Source of the DNA: Nonomuraea rubra | GTDB lineage: Bacteria > Actinomycetota > Actinomycetes > Streptosporangiales > Streptosporangiaceae | DNA: 64,000 nucleotides | Assembly: GCF_014207985.1 (NCBI RefSeq) | Contig: NZ_JACHMI010000001.1 | Span: 9,779,001 to 9,843,000, forward strand | Direction: 5' to 3' | In this document: positions 26,302-34,343 of the stretch, in pieces | How positions within the stretch are numbered: position 1 is the stretch's first letter | Layout of the letters: each line of letters begins with the position of its first letter | Made by a program: the position numbers and the translations under genes | The notes under the pieces: model-generated | What the model was told of the DNA's origin: nothing | Databases searched by the model: none | Seen by the model: only the letters and a program-made list of their open reading frames with translations

Positions 26302-27195
26302 ATGCGATCGGGGCTTGTCGGACGATGGGCGGCCGTCACGGGCGCTGTGCTGTTGACCGGTGCCTGCACCCAGGCGACCGGGCTGGCGGGTGTCGGCGCC
26401 ACGTCGCCCTCCACCGCCCCGGTGACGGGGACCCCGGCGGTCACCGCCACGATCCCCACTCCCAGCCACCTGGCGGCCGAGCAACCTCCCCAGGGCGACG
26501 AGCCGGTGGAGGTGCCGCCGCCGAAGCTGTCGAAGTACACCTACACCTTCCCCGTGAAGGGCTGTAAGACGGAGTACCAGCGCAAGCTGCTCGTGCTGCC
26601 CAAGACGACCATCTGGGCGCCGCAGGGCTGCGCGTTCGTGGCACCCGTCGGCGGCGTGGTGGACGAGGTCAACGTGCAGGACAGGTGGTCGGCGGGCACC
26701 GACGCGGGCTCCACCCGCGAGGGCAGGTTCGTCACGATCATCGGTGACGACGGCGTGCGGTACCTCGGCGGGCACCTCGACTCGGTGGCCGACGGGATCA
26801 AGCCGGGCACGCGGGTCAAGGGCGGCCAGCTCCTCGGCCGCGTGGGCCGCACGGGCAACGCCCGCGACACCGGGCCGAACCTCTACTTCGCGATCTCGTG
26901 GAAGACCGGCCCGGCCTTCTGGTGGGTCCGCAGGGGCATGGTCGAGCCGTGGGACTACCTCGACGCCTGGCAGGAGGGCAACCGTACGCTGTCGCCCCGG
27001 GAGGAGACGCTGAAGCTGCGCGGCAAGCTGGGCGAGACCCCGCAGTGCACCGTGCAGTGCTCGGCGGTCCGGTCGCAGCAGGAGCCGCAGCCGAGCAAGA
27101 CCCCGCGGCCCCAGAAGAGCACCAGCGACAACAACGACGACGATGACGACGTCATCACGCTCAACCCGACGACAGCTCCTTTGGATGGACGGTGA
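26302..27195 (+). CDS. LytM/M23-like lipoprotein with lost catalytic histidines
   Basis: ATG 26302 follows GGTGGAG. The 297-residue product has a lipobox (LLTGAC, C22), a Thr/Pro-rich linker, an M23-like beta domain (about 95-235) and an acidic disordered tail (SDNNDDDDDVI). The domain keeps GVVDEVNVQD, YLGGHLDSV and GRVGRTGNARDTGPNLYFAI. The usual HxH of active LytM enzymes (GPHLHFEI type) is replaced by NLY, and the first HxxxD motif is also missing. It is therefore likely a non-catalytic cell-wall protein or an activator of amidases. It overlaps the convergent reductase gene by 35 bases. Confidence 0.82.
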   Translation: MRSGLVGRWAAVTGAVLLTGACTQATGLAGVGATSPSTAPVTGTPAVTATIPTPSHLAAEQPPQGDEPVEVPPPKLSKYTYTFPVKGCKTEYQRKLLVLPKTTIWAPQGCAFVAPVGGVVDEVNVQDRWSAGTDAGSTREGRFVTIIGDDGVRYLGGHLDSVADGIKPGTRVKGGQLLGRVGRTGNARDTGPNLYFAISWKTGPAFWWVRRGMVEPWDYLDAWQEGNRTLSPREETLKLRGKLGETPQCTVQCSAVRSQQEPQPSKTPRPQKSTSDNNDDDDDVITLNPTTAPLDGR

Positions 27196-28318
27196 CGCCG
27201 GACCTGATCAGCTCCTGGATGTCGTCCACGACGTCCCAGACGTTGACGTTCATGCCGGCGATCACGCGGCGGTCGCGCAGCCAGTAGACGATGAACTCCA
27301 TGCTCTCCGGGTCGCCCCGGTAGACGATCTCGTCGTGGCCCTCGATGTCGCCGGAGAACTCCATGCCGAGCTCGTACTGGTCGGTGTAGAAGTACGGCAG
27401 CATGTCGTGCACGACCTCCTGGCCGAGCATCGACCTGGCGGCGACCGGGCCGCCGTGCAGGGCGTTGGCCCAGTGCTCGACGCGGATGCGGCGGCCGTAC
27501 AGGGGGTGGAGGAACTCCGCCACGTCGCCCGCCGCGTACACGTCGGGGTGCGAGGTGCGCAGGGAGGCGTCGGTGAGGATGCCCTGGCCGACGTCGAGGC
27601 CCGCGTCTCGGGCGAGCCCGACCTCGGGTGCGGCGCCGATGCCGACCACGACCACGTCCGCGGTGAGCCGCTCGCCCGAGCTGAGGCGCGCGCCGGTCTC
27701 GGTGATCTCCGCGGCGGCCGTGCCGAAGCGCAGGTCCACGCCCTTGCTCGCGTGCAGGCGGGCGAACAGCTCGCCGAGCTCCTGGCCGAGGGCCCGGTTG
27801 AGCGCGGTGGGCTCGGGCTCGACGACGGTGACCTGGCAGCCGGCCGTCCGCGCCGCCGCCGCCGTCTCCAGGCCGATCCACGAGGCGCCGATGATCAGCA
27901 CGTCCCCGCCTTCCGCGAAGCGGCGCTTGAGCGCCTCGCTGTCCTCCACCGTACGCAGGTAGTGGGCGGGTCCCGGCAGGCGTCTGGGCACGGCGCCGGT
28001 CGCGATGAGCAGCTTGTCGAACGGCCGGCGCGACCCGTCCCCGAGCCTGACCGCGTGATGAGCCGGCTCGATGCGGGTGACCCTGGTGCCGAGCCGGAGA
28101 TCCACGTCGTTGGCGGCGTACCAGCCGGGCTCGTGGACGAAGATCTCCTCCCGTTCGCTGCCGCCCTGGAGGTACCCCTTGGACAGGGGTGGTCTCTCAT
28201 AGGGCCGTTCGGTCTCCGCGCCGATCAGCACGATCTCGCCGTCGAAACCCTCCTCGCGCAGCGTCTGCGCTGCCTTCGCGCCGGCGAGGCCGGCTCCGAC
28301 GATCACATATGTGGCCAT
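27161..28318 (-). CDS. FAD-dependent NAD(P)H oxidoreductase (ferredoxin reductase type)
   Basis: This 385-residue two-dinucleotide-fold enzyme has an FAD-binding start (MATYVIVGAGLAGAKAAQTL), an NAD-binding loop (VLIIGASWIGLETAAAAR), the second FAD motif (HPDVYAAGDVAEF) and an RPPLSKGYL segment typical of the rubredoxin/ferredoxin reductase group. It transfers electrons from NAD(P)H to a small carrier protein that is not encoded nearby. The C-terminal domain ends IRSGVTVHPKELSSG. The stop lies within the convergent lipoprotein gene. Confidence 0.9.
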   Translation of the reverse strand: MATYVIVGAGLAGAKAAQTLREEGFDGEIVLIGAETERPYERPPLSKGYLQGGSEREEIFVHEPGWYAANDVDLRLGTRVTRIEPAHHAVRLGDGSRRPFDKLLIATGAVPRRLPGPAHYLRTVEDSEALKRRFAEGGDVLIIGASWIGLETAAAARTAGCQVTVVEPEPTALNRALGQELGELFARLHASKGVDLRFGTAAAEITETGARLSSGERLTADVVVVGIGAAPEVGLARDAGLDVGQGILTDASLRTSHPDVYAAGDVAEFLHPLYGRRIRVEHWANALHGGPVAARSMLGQEVVHDMLPYFYTDQYELGMEFSGDIEGHDEIVYRGDPESMEFIVYWLRDRRVIAGMNVNVWDVVDDIQELIRSGVTVHPKELSSG

Positions 28319-28342
28319 GGGCGCAGTATGCGCTCACCGGGG

Positions 28343-28426
28343 TCGTCGGGAAAGCCGGTTGTGCCAGGCGACCTGGCTCGTTGACGAACTCTTGATCAGT
28401 GGGAGAGCCGGCGGTGCCAGGCGACC
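28343..28426 (-). repeat. Echo of the dgt 3' end downstream of its stop
   Basis: 28396-28426 (the end of dgt including its stop) and 28343-28373 match at 25 of 31 positions with a 53-base period. Read on the minus strand, the second copy would encode VAWHNRLSRRP beside the real VAWHRRLSH. Confidence 0.85.
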
Positions 28427-29616
28427 GCCGAGGTGTCGGTGAGCGAGGCGATCTGGTCGATCACCACGCGAACGCGGGCGGCGTCGTTCGCGGCCTCCAG
28501 GAACGCGGGGCGGAAGGCGGGCTCCAGCGTGCCCGGCGCGCCGAGCGTGATCAGGGAGGCCAGCTCGGTGATGAGGTCGCGCTGCCTGGCCTGGTTGGCG
28601 TGGTGGTCGGCGGTCGTCATCACGTAGTGCGCGGTGACGCCCTTGAGCAGCGCGCACTCCAGCCTGGTGGCGTGCGGCACGACGAGATCGGCGCGGTGCC
28701 GGGAGCCGTACACCTCCTTGGTGGCGGCCTGCGCGGAGCGGCAGAACCGGCCGATGAGACCGCTGGTGAGCGCCTTGAGCCCGGCCAGGTCGGCCATGGT
28801 GGCCTCGAAGCGGCGCGGCCAGAGCGGGTCGGCGATCAGCTTGGCGAAGACCTCCTCCAGCTCGCCGAGGTCGGCGCCGGGGGCGTACCAGGTGCGGGTG
28901 ATCCGTGCCACCTGGGCGCGCTCGTCCGGCGACTGGAGCGCCTCCGGGGTGACGTGGCCGGAGTGCAGCGCGTCCTCCAGGTCGTGCACGGAGTAGGCGA
29001 CGTCGTCGGCCCAGTCCATGATCTGCGCCTCGAAGCTCACGCGGCCCTCGGGCGCGCCCTCCCTGATCCACCTGAACACCGGCAGGTCGTCGTCGTACAC
29101 GCCGAACTTGGCGCCCTTGTCGCACGTCCACGGGTACTTGATGGAGGCGTCGAGCGCGGCCCGCGTCAGGTTGAGCCCGGCGCTGCGGCCGTCCTCGGTG
29201 AGCACCTTGGCCTCCAGCCGGGTGAGCAGGCGCAGGCTCTGCGCGTTGCCCTCGAAGCCGCCGCACGAGGCCGACAGCGCGTTGAGCGCCATCTCGCCGT
29301 TGTGCCCGAACGGCGGGTGCCCCAGGTCGTGGGCCAGGCAGGCGGTCTCCACCAGGTCGGGGTCGACGCCGAGCGTGGCGCCCATCTCCCTGCCCACCTG
29401 GGCGCATTCGAGCGAGTGAGTCAGGCGCGTGCGCGGGATGTGCTGGCCGCCGCCGAGCGTTTCGCCAGGGCCCACCACCTGCGTCTTCGCCGCCAGCCTG
29501 CGCAGCGCGGCGCTGTGCAGCACCCGGGCGCGGTCCCGCTCGAACGCGGCGCGTTCCGGATTGCCGGGAAGTTCCGGAACCCAACGCTCCTGGTCATGCT
29601 CGTCGTAGTACGGCAT
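28396..29616 (-). CDS. dgt: Deoxyguanosinetriphosphate triphosphohydrolase-like protein
   Basis: This 406-residue HD-domain hydrolase of the Dgt family releases triphosphate from dNTPs and helps control nucleotide pools. The HD residues are visible in RTRLTHSLECAQ, CLAHDLGHPPFGHNGE and MDWADDVAYSVHDLED. ATG 29616 begins MPYYDEHDQERWVPE. The sigA-dnaG-(lipoprotein, reductase)-dgt order fits a replication/nucleotide neighbourhood found in many actinomycetes. Its divergent neighbour starts 80 bases away. The 3' end is duplicated imperfectly just downstream. Confidence 0.93.
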   Translation of the reverse strand: MPYYDEHDQERWVPELPGNPERAAFERDRARVLHSAALRRLAAKTQVVGPGETLGGGQHIPRTRLTHSLECAQVGREMGATLGVDPDLVETACLAHDLGHPPFGHNGEMALNALSASCGGFEGNAQSLRLLTRLEAKVLTEDGRSAGLNLTRAALDASIKYPWTCDKGAKFGVYDDDLPVFRWIREGAPEGRVSFEAQIMDWADDVAYSVHDLEDALHSGHVTPEALQSPDERAQVARITRTWYAPGADLGELEEVFAKLIADPLWPRRFEATMADLAGLKALTSGLIGRFCRSAQAATKEVYGSRHRADLVVPHATRLECALLKGVTAHYVMTTADHHANQARQRDLITELASLITLGAPGTLEPAFRPAFLEAANDAARVRVVIDQIASLTDTSAVAWHRRLSH

Positions 29617-29696
29617 CGGTGAAGTGATTTTATCCAGTTTCAGGTCTCCGCTAGTGTCAAGCCTCGCGAGAAACCCTTCCCCGGGAGCCCTCCCCC

Positions 29697-31196
29697 ATGA
29701 CGACAGCGTTCCGAGCAGTGCTGGCCTTTACCCTGCTCGCCGGCTTCTACGTGCTGGTCGGCCTCATCCTGGCGGCCGCGGTCTTCATCGACGTCATGCT
29801 CGTCGTCGACTTCCACGCCAACACGGTCAAGTTCGCGATCGTGCTCACCCTGGCGGCGGGCGCGCTGGTCCGCGCGCTGGTCATGGTCAGCCGCCGCCGC
29901 GTCGGCGAGCAGCCGGGAGTGCCGGTCGGGCGCGAGCACGAGCCGGTGCTGTGGCAGACAGTCGAGGAGCTCTCACAGCGCGTACGCACCGCGCCCCCGG
30001 ACGAGATCCGCCTGGTCGCGGAGGTGAACGCGGCCGTGTCCGAGGACACCCGCCTGCTGGGGCTGCGGGCGACGAGGCGGCGCATGTTCATCGGGCTGCC
30101 GCTGCTCCAGACGCTCACCGTGGACGAGATGCGCGCGGTGCTCGGGCACGAGCTCGGCCACTACAGCGGCGCCCACACCCGCCTGGGCGCGCCGGTCTAC
30201 CGGGGCCGGGTCTCGCTCATCGCCACCGTGCGCGGCCTGCACAACCACCCGTTCGTCCAGCGCCTGTTCACCTGGTACGCCAAGCTCTACCTGCGCGTCT
30301 CGCAGGCCGTCTCGCGGCGGCAGGAGCTGGAGGCCGACCAGCTCGCGGTCGCCATCGGCGGCCGGCAGGCGATGGCGGGCGCGCTGCGCAAGATCCACGC
30401 CACCGCCACCGGCTGGGACCTGTACGTCAACAACTACCTGTCCCTGGCCGGCCGGGGAGGCGCCAGGCCCGCGTCCGTGTTCGGCGGCTTCCACGCCCTC
30501 ATGAGCGACCCCGAACGCCAGGCCGAGATCGCCAAGCTGGGCGAGCAGCCCGAGGAGGTCTCCCCGTACGACTCGCACCCAAGCCTGAGCGAGCGGCTGG
30601 CCGCCGTCGAGCGCCTGCCGGAGCCGCAGCACGTGCCGGACCCGCGCTCGGCCCTGACGCTGCTCGTGGACGCCAACGTGGCGGTGCAGGCGGTGGAGCA
30701 GTCGATGTGGAGCCAGGAGGCCCTGACCGCGCTGCGGCCGGTGTCGTGGGAGGAGCTGATCTCGCAGGCCATGTACGCGGGCCGCAACGCCGACGCCGTA
30801 CGCGACCTGGCCGTGGCCGGGCAGCAGGTGATGGGGGCGGCGCGGCCGTACCTGGACGCGGCGTTCGAGGCCATCGCGCGGGGGCGGCAGGCCGAGCTGG
30901 AGGCCAAGCTGCTGGAGCAGGGCTGGAACCCGTCGCCCACGCTGCTGGCCGGGGTGCTGGGGCAGGCGCTGGAGGCGGTGCTGATCCAGCTCGGCGAGGC
31001 CAGGTGGACGCTGTCGTGGTCCGGGCCCGCGCGGCTGCTGTTCGACGACGGGGAGGAGGTGGCCCTGTCGGAGTACGCGGCTCAGGTGGCGGCCAACCCC
31101 GCGGCGGTGGCGGGGTTGCGGCAGTGGCTGGGCGATCACGGCATGCGCCACGACTACGTGCCGCTGGAGGAGCCCAGCCCGGCCGCGCTGGGATAG
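29697..31196 (+). CDS. M48-family zinc metalloprotease
   Basis: This 499-residue membrane protease has two N-terminal membrane segments (about 7-35 and 43-65) and the zinc motif HELGHY (H151, E152, H155). RRQELEADQLA follows with the downstream Glu ligand. The long helical C-terminal part (about 300-490) is unusual compared with HtpX and looks TPR-like (VEQSMWSQEALTALRPVSWE). The role is presumably membrane protein quality control. ATG 29697 sits in a short divergent promoter region shared with dgt. Confidence 0.9.
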   Translation: MTTAFRAVLAFTLLAGFYVLVGLILAAAVFIDVMLVVDFHANTVKFAIVLTLAAGALVRALVMVSRRRVGEQPGVPVGREHEPVLWQTVEELSQRVRTAPPDEIRLVAEVNAAVSEDTRLLGLRATRRRMFIGLPLLQTLTVDEMRAVLGHELGHYSGAHTRLGAPVYRGRVSLIATVRGLHNHPFVQRLFTWYAKLYLRVSQAVSRRQELEADQLAVAIGGRQAMAGALRKIHATATGWDLYVNNYLSLAGRGGARPASVFGGFHALMSDPERQAEIAKLGEQPEEVSPYDSHPSLSERLAAVERLPEPQHVPDPRSALTLLVDANVAVQAVEQSMWSQEALTALRPVSWEELISQAMYAGRNADAVRDLAVAGQQVMGAARPYLDAAFEAIARGRQAELEAKLLEQGWNPSPTLLAGVLGQALEAVLIQLGEARWTLSWSGPARLLFDDGEEVALSEYAAQVAANPAAVAGLRQWLGDHGMRHDYVPLEEPSPAALG

Positions 31197-31204
31197 CCGC
31201 CAAG

Positions 31205-31276
31205 TCGGAGGCTTCGTTCCAGCACGGGCTCAGCAGCTTCGATCCAGCACTGTTTTCAGAGGTTTCGTTCCAGCAC
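31205..31276 (-). repeat. Three tandem 21-bp echoes at the aminoglycoside-kinase-like gene end
   Basis: Copies at 31256-31276 (true gene end with stop), 31230-31250 and 31205-31225 have periods of 26 and 25 bases. The outer copies agree at 19 of 21 positions. Read on the minus strand they give VLERNL-stop, VLDRSC-stop and VLERSLR. Confidence 0.92.
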
Positions 31277-31987
31277 GTCGCGGTGTTCCGCGACCCAGTC
31301 GTGGGCGGCCCCGACCTGCTCCACGACGCCGTCCGCGCGCAGCCTGACCGCGTGCGCCATCCCGGCCTCGGCGTCCGCCTCGATGCCGCGCCGGCACCGG
31401 TCCTGCCACCACAGCACGGTGTCCACCACCTCGCCGCGCTCCGCCAGCCCGTAGCCGTCGCAGATCACCCGCACCCGCCGCGCCGCCTCCCCCGGCTCCG
31501 CGCCCGGCCCCAGGCCGGCGTACTGCCAGCAGACGTGCGCCACGTCGTGGATCCGCCTGCCCGGCCCGGCTATGTCCCAGTCGATGAACGCCACGGGCCG
31601 CAGCCCCGCGCCGCCGTCACGGTAGACGGTGTTCTTCGGTGAGAGGTCGTTGTGGCAGACGACCTCGCCGCCCTCCGCCTGCGGCGTGCCCGCCGTGAGG
31701 TCGTGGAACTCGCGGACGAGCCCCGCCACCCGCGCCAGGCTCTCGTCCGACGTGACGCCGTCCGGCTGGGTCTCCTCCCACGCCACGTGTCCGTCCACGA
31801 AGCCGAGGATCTCGCGGCCCTGCTCGTCGAGGCCGAGGTAGCGCGGCGCGCCCGCCCAGCCGTGCCGCTCGAACAGGCGCAGCAGCTCGTGCACGTACGC
31901 GGCCCGCGGGCCGGGGACGCGGCGGACGGTGTCTCCGACGCGGATGACGGCGTTGACGAAACCGCCGGGGAGAGGTGTCTCTGACAT
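31256..31987 (-). CDS. Aminoglycoside phosphotransferase-family kinase
   Basis: This 243-residue APH/choline-kinase-fold protein has the catalytic loop CHNDLSPKNTVY and the metal-binding motif VAFIDWDIAGPG. The N-terminus MSETPLPGGFVNAVIRVGDT is the usual start of this actinobacterial group; an ATG four codons upstream is possible. Such proteins phosphorylate small hydroxylated compounds; aminoglycosides are only one possibility and resistance should not be assumed. The 3' end is repeated downstream. Confidence 0.88.
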   Translation of the reverse strand: MSETPLPGGFVNAVIRVGDTVRRVPGPRAAYVHELLRLFERHGWAGAPRYLGLDEQGREILGFVDGHVAWEETQPDGVTSDESLARVAGLVREFHDLTAGTPQAEGGEVVCHNDLSPKNTVYRDGGAGLRPVAFIDWDIAGPGRRIHDVAHVCWQYAGLGPGAEPGEAARRVRVICDGYGLAERGEVVDTVLWWQDRCRRGIEADAEAGMAHAVRLRADGVVEQVGAAHDWVAEHRDVLERNL

Positions 31988-32018
31988 GTGATCCAGCATG
32001 CCCGGCCCGAACGCGCTT

Positions 32019-32084
32019 TGAGACTTTTCCGCACCTCTTTCGCGCAGATCTCGCTCAAAGTCTCACTGGGCGGTGCAGTGAGAC
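32019..32084 (+). promoter_or_regulatory. Inverted-repeat cluster upstream of the DUF6194 gene
   Basis: GTCTCACTG (32060-32068) and CAGTGAGAC (32076-32084) form a perfect 9-bp inverted repeat. TGAGACTTT (32019-32027) pairs with AAAGTCTCA (32057-32065). All lie 29-95 bases before the GTG of the DUF6194 gene, consistent with an operator for an unknown repressor. Confidence 0.45.
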
Positions 32085-32112
32085 GATTGAAGGGAGTGAA
32101 AGGAGCCTCGAC

Positions 32113-32592
32113 GTGACAGAGGACGACATCATCGAGTTCGTGCGCGGCCTGCCAGGGACGGTCGTGTTCACCGCCGGGCCCGGCGACGGGTCGCCCGAGG
32201 TGGCGTGGGGGGACTCGTTCTTCTTCTACGATCCTGACGGCCTGGACGCCATCCCGGCCGACGGCCGCCTGCCGTACGCGACGATCGTGACCAAGGACTA
32301 CCCGGGGTTCGACACCGCCTCCGGCCTCGACCGGCCGGGGGTCTTCCGGCTGAACGTGGCGGTCGGCCGGGTCGCGTTCGAGCGGCTGGTCGGGCACTCG
32401 CCCGCCGAGCACCGCGCGGGTGTCGACTACACGGTGTTCGACCAGGTCATCCCGCATCCGCTGTACGCCACCCAGTCGTGGATCTCCATCCTGAACCCCG
32501 CGGACGCCGGGCGCGCCCAGGCGATCCTGCGCGACGCGCACGCCCGCGCCGCCAAGCGCCACCGCAGGCCGTCCGGCACGTCCCCCGCCTGA
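32113..32592 (+). CDS. DUF6194 family protein
   Basis: GTG 32113 follows AAAGGAG at seven bases. The 159-residue soluble protein has the motifs FVRGLPGTVVFTAGPGDGSP, WGDSFFFYDPDG, PYATIVTKDYPGFDTASGLD and VIPHPLYATQSWISILNP, the pattern of DUF6194, a small family of unknown function found beside regulators in actinomycetes. No membrane segment or known active site. Regulation by the inverted repeats just upstream is likely. Confidence 0.82.
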   Translation: MTEDDIIEFVRGLPGTVVFTAGPGDGSPEVAWGDSFFFYDPDGLDAIPADGRLPYATIVTKDYPGFDTASGLDRPGVFRLNVAVGRVAFERLVGHSPAEHRAGVDYTVFDQVIPHPLYATQSWISILNPADAGRAQAILRDAHARAAKRHRRPSGTSPA

Positions 32593-32639
32593 TCACGGCT
32601 CGGTCGAGTTTCCCGGACGACCTTGCCACACTGCGCTTC

Positions 32640-32655
32640 GTGACCGTACGGTCAC
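32640..32655. promoter_or_regulatory. 16-bp perfect palindrome, TetR-operator-like
   Basis: GTGACCGTACGGTCAC lies between the DUF6194 gene and the methyltransferase, 33-48 bases before the latter's start. TGACCGTACGGTCA-type palindromes are frequent TetR-family operators. No TetR gene is present in the window. Confidence 0.5.
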
Positions 32656-32687
32656 CCTTAGCATTCTCACCGGCTGAAGGAGGCGCT

Positions 32688-33392
32688 GTGAGCAGGTACG
32701 ACGGCGGACCCCAGCGAGGCTCGACGATGCTCCCCCACCTGGCCTGGCGCGTGGAGGCGATGATCGCCGGCATCGCCGAGCGGCGCCCGCCCGCCCCCGG
32801 CGCGATCGCCCAGGCGCTCCGGAAGGTGCCCCGCCACTGGTTCGTCCCCTCGCTCGGCCTGGTGCTCGACGGTGACGGCGGGGCCGCGCCGATCGATCGC
32901 GACCTCGACCCGCCCGCGTGGTGGGACGCCGTCTACTCCGACCGGCCGATCGCCACGCCGCTGGTCGCGGGCGGCACCTCGTACACCTGCGTCAACCCCT
33001 CCCCCAGCTCCGTCGTCGACGTGCTGGAGCTGCTCGACCTCCGCCCCGGCCACCGGGTGCTGGAGGTGGGGACGGGCAGCGGGTGGGTCACGGCGCTGCT
33101 GTGCCGGCTGGCGGGCGAGTCGGGGCGCGTGACGTCGGTCGAGGACGACGCCGGGGTGGCGGAGGCGGCCCGGCGCAACCTGGTCGCCGCCGGGGTCCGC
33201 CCGCACCTCGTCACGGGTGACTGCGCGGGCGGATGCCCGGAGCGGGGGCCGTACGACCGGCTGCTCGCGCCGTCCGCCGCCCCGGGGCCGTGGAGCGCGC
33301 AGGCGGCACCCGGGGCGGTGATCGTCGGCGGGAGCGGGCGGGCCGTGCGGCTGGTGGTGGCGGGGGCCGAGGACGAGCCGCACAGGCCGTGA
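32688..33392 (+). CDS. Protein-L-isoaspartate methyltransferase-like SAM enzyme
   Basis: GTG 32688 follows GAAGGAGG. The 234-residue protein has the PIMT-like start (MIAGIAERRPPAPGAIAQAL, VPRHWFVPS), the substrate-loop region AVYSDRPIATPLV and SAM motif I (RVLEVGTGSGWVTALL). The C-terminus is shorter than in typical PIMT. In actinomycetes such truncated relatives are often encoded with modified-peptide precursors, but none is visible here. The last codon touches the repeat behind the convergent gene. Confidence 0.82.
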   Translation: MSRYDGGPQRGSTMLPHLAWRVEAMIAGIAERRPPAPGAIAQALRKVPRHWFVPSLGLVLDGDGGAAPIDRDLDPPAWWDAVYSDRPIATPLVAGGTSYTCVNPSPSSVVDVLELLDLRPGHRVLEVGTGSGWVTALLCRLAGESGRVTSVEDDAGVAEAARRNLVAAGVRPHLVTGDCAGGCPERGPYDRLLAPSAAPGPWSAQAAPGAVIVGGSGRAVRLVVAGAEDEPHRP

Positions 33393-33451
33393 CGGCCGCC
33401 TCATCACCGCCGTCACCGTCTCGTCGCCGCCATTGCCGTCTCGTCAGCGCC
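33392..33451 (-). repeat. Three 20-bp tandem units starting at the reductase stop codon
   Basis: On the minus strand the 20-base units at 33451-33432, 33431-33412 and 33411-33392 share GGCGNYGAYGAGRCGG. The first unit contains the TGA stop of the DHFR-like gene, and the last touches the stop of the methyltransferase. Confidence 0.88.
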
Positions 33452-34088
33452 TCCAGAAGAGGAGGTGGGTGATTCCGCTGGGGCTCGGCACGGTGTCCAG
33501 GTGGAAGCGGTCGAGCAGGTCGGTGTGGCTCTCCCACAGCCGTTCGCCCCGTCCGAGGTCGACGGGCGCGACGGCGATGTGCATCGTGTCGACCAGGTCG
33601 GCCTCGAGGAACTCGCGGACGGTGGCGACCCCGCCGCCGAGGCGCACGTCCCTGCCGCCGGCCGCCTCCTTGGCCCGGGCCAGCGCCTCGGCCGGGGTGG
33701 CGTCGAGGAAGTGGAAGGTGGTGTCGGCCAGGGTGAACGACGGGCGTACGTGGTGGGTGAGCACGAAGACCGGCGTGCGGAACGGCGGGGTGTCGCCCCA
33801 CCAGCCCTGCCAATCGTGGTTCTCCCACGGGCCGCGCTGCGGGCCGAACTTGTTGCGTCCCATGATCTCGGCGCCGATGTTGCGGGTGTGGTCGCGCGTC
33901 ATGTAGTCGTCCAGGCCCCGGGTGCCGCCGGGGTCGGTACGGTTCACCCAGCTGGCGGTGGCGCCCGCCCAGGACCAGAGCGGGGCGGCGTCCGCGTGCC
34001 CGAACGGGCGCTCCAGGCTCTGCCCCTCACCGGCGCCGAACCCGTCCCGCGACACGTTGAAGCAGTGCACCCTCAACAGCTGCGACAT
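33444..34088 (-). CDS. Dihydrofolate reductase-like (RibD C-terminal domain) protein
   Basis: This 214-residue protein of the RibD-C/DHFR-like superfamily has GAEIMGRNKFGPQRGPW, PVFVLTHHVRPSFTLADTTF, GGRDVRLGGGVATVREFLEA and DTMHIAVAPVDLGRGERLW. It probably reduces a pterin- or pyrimidine-like compound with NADPH, with the physiological substrate unknown. ATG 34088 follows GAGGAGAG. There is a three-copy tandem repeat at its 3' end. Confidence 0.87.
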   Translation of the reverse strand: MSQLLRVHCFNVSRDGFGAGEGQSLERPFGHADAAPLWSWAGATASWVNRTDPGGTRGLDDYMTRDHTRNIGAEIMGRNKFGPQRGPWENHDWQGWWGDTPPFRTPVFVLTHHVRPSFTLADTTFHFLDATPAEALARAKEAAGGRDVRLGGGVATVREFLEADLVDTMHIAVAPVDLGRGERLWESHTDLLDRFHLDTVPSPSGITHLLFWRR

Positions 34089-34270
34089 ATTCTCTCCTCG
34101 GTCTGAGGTGACGCCCGGGCCGGGCGCCCCTTCCGGGAAGTGGTCGGAGCCGCGCGGAGATTCTTGCCATGCTGCCGGCAGGGAATCCTGACCATCGCAT
34201 ATTACTGTGGAGTCCCTCATTACTACTCGGGCGAGACACCTCATTCACTGGCCCAATTGCCCGGAACCCC

Positions 34271-34296
34271 TTGACTTAATTTGCATGGACTCCATG
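34271..34296 (+). promoter_or_regulatory. Candidate promoter -35 with overlapping palindrome
   Basis: TTGACT (34271-34276) looks like a -35 box. CATGGA-C-TCCATG (34284-34296) is a perfect 6+1+6 palindrome in the spacer region, which would suit a repressor of the secreted DUF4874/DUF4832 gene starting at 34344. No clear -10. Confidence 0.4.
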
Positions 34297-34343
34297 ATTA
34301 GTCGCAAGTCCGACATCCCCCGCCGGCCTTGCCTAGGAGCCCC

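Noticed and set aside
31256..31987. Aminoglycoside resistance gene
   Set aside because: The APH fold is broad; no resistance-specific signature is visible, so only family membership is claimed.
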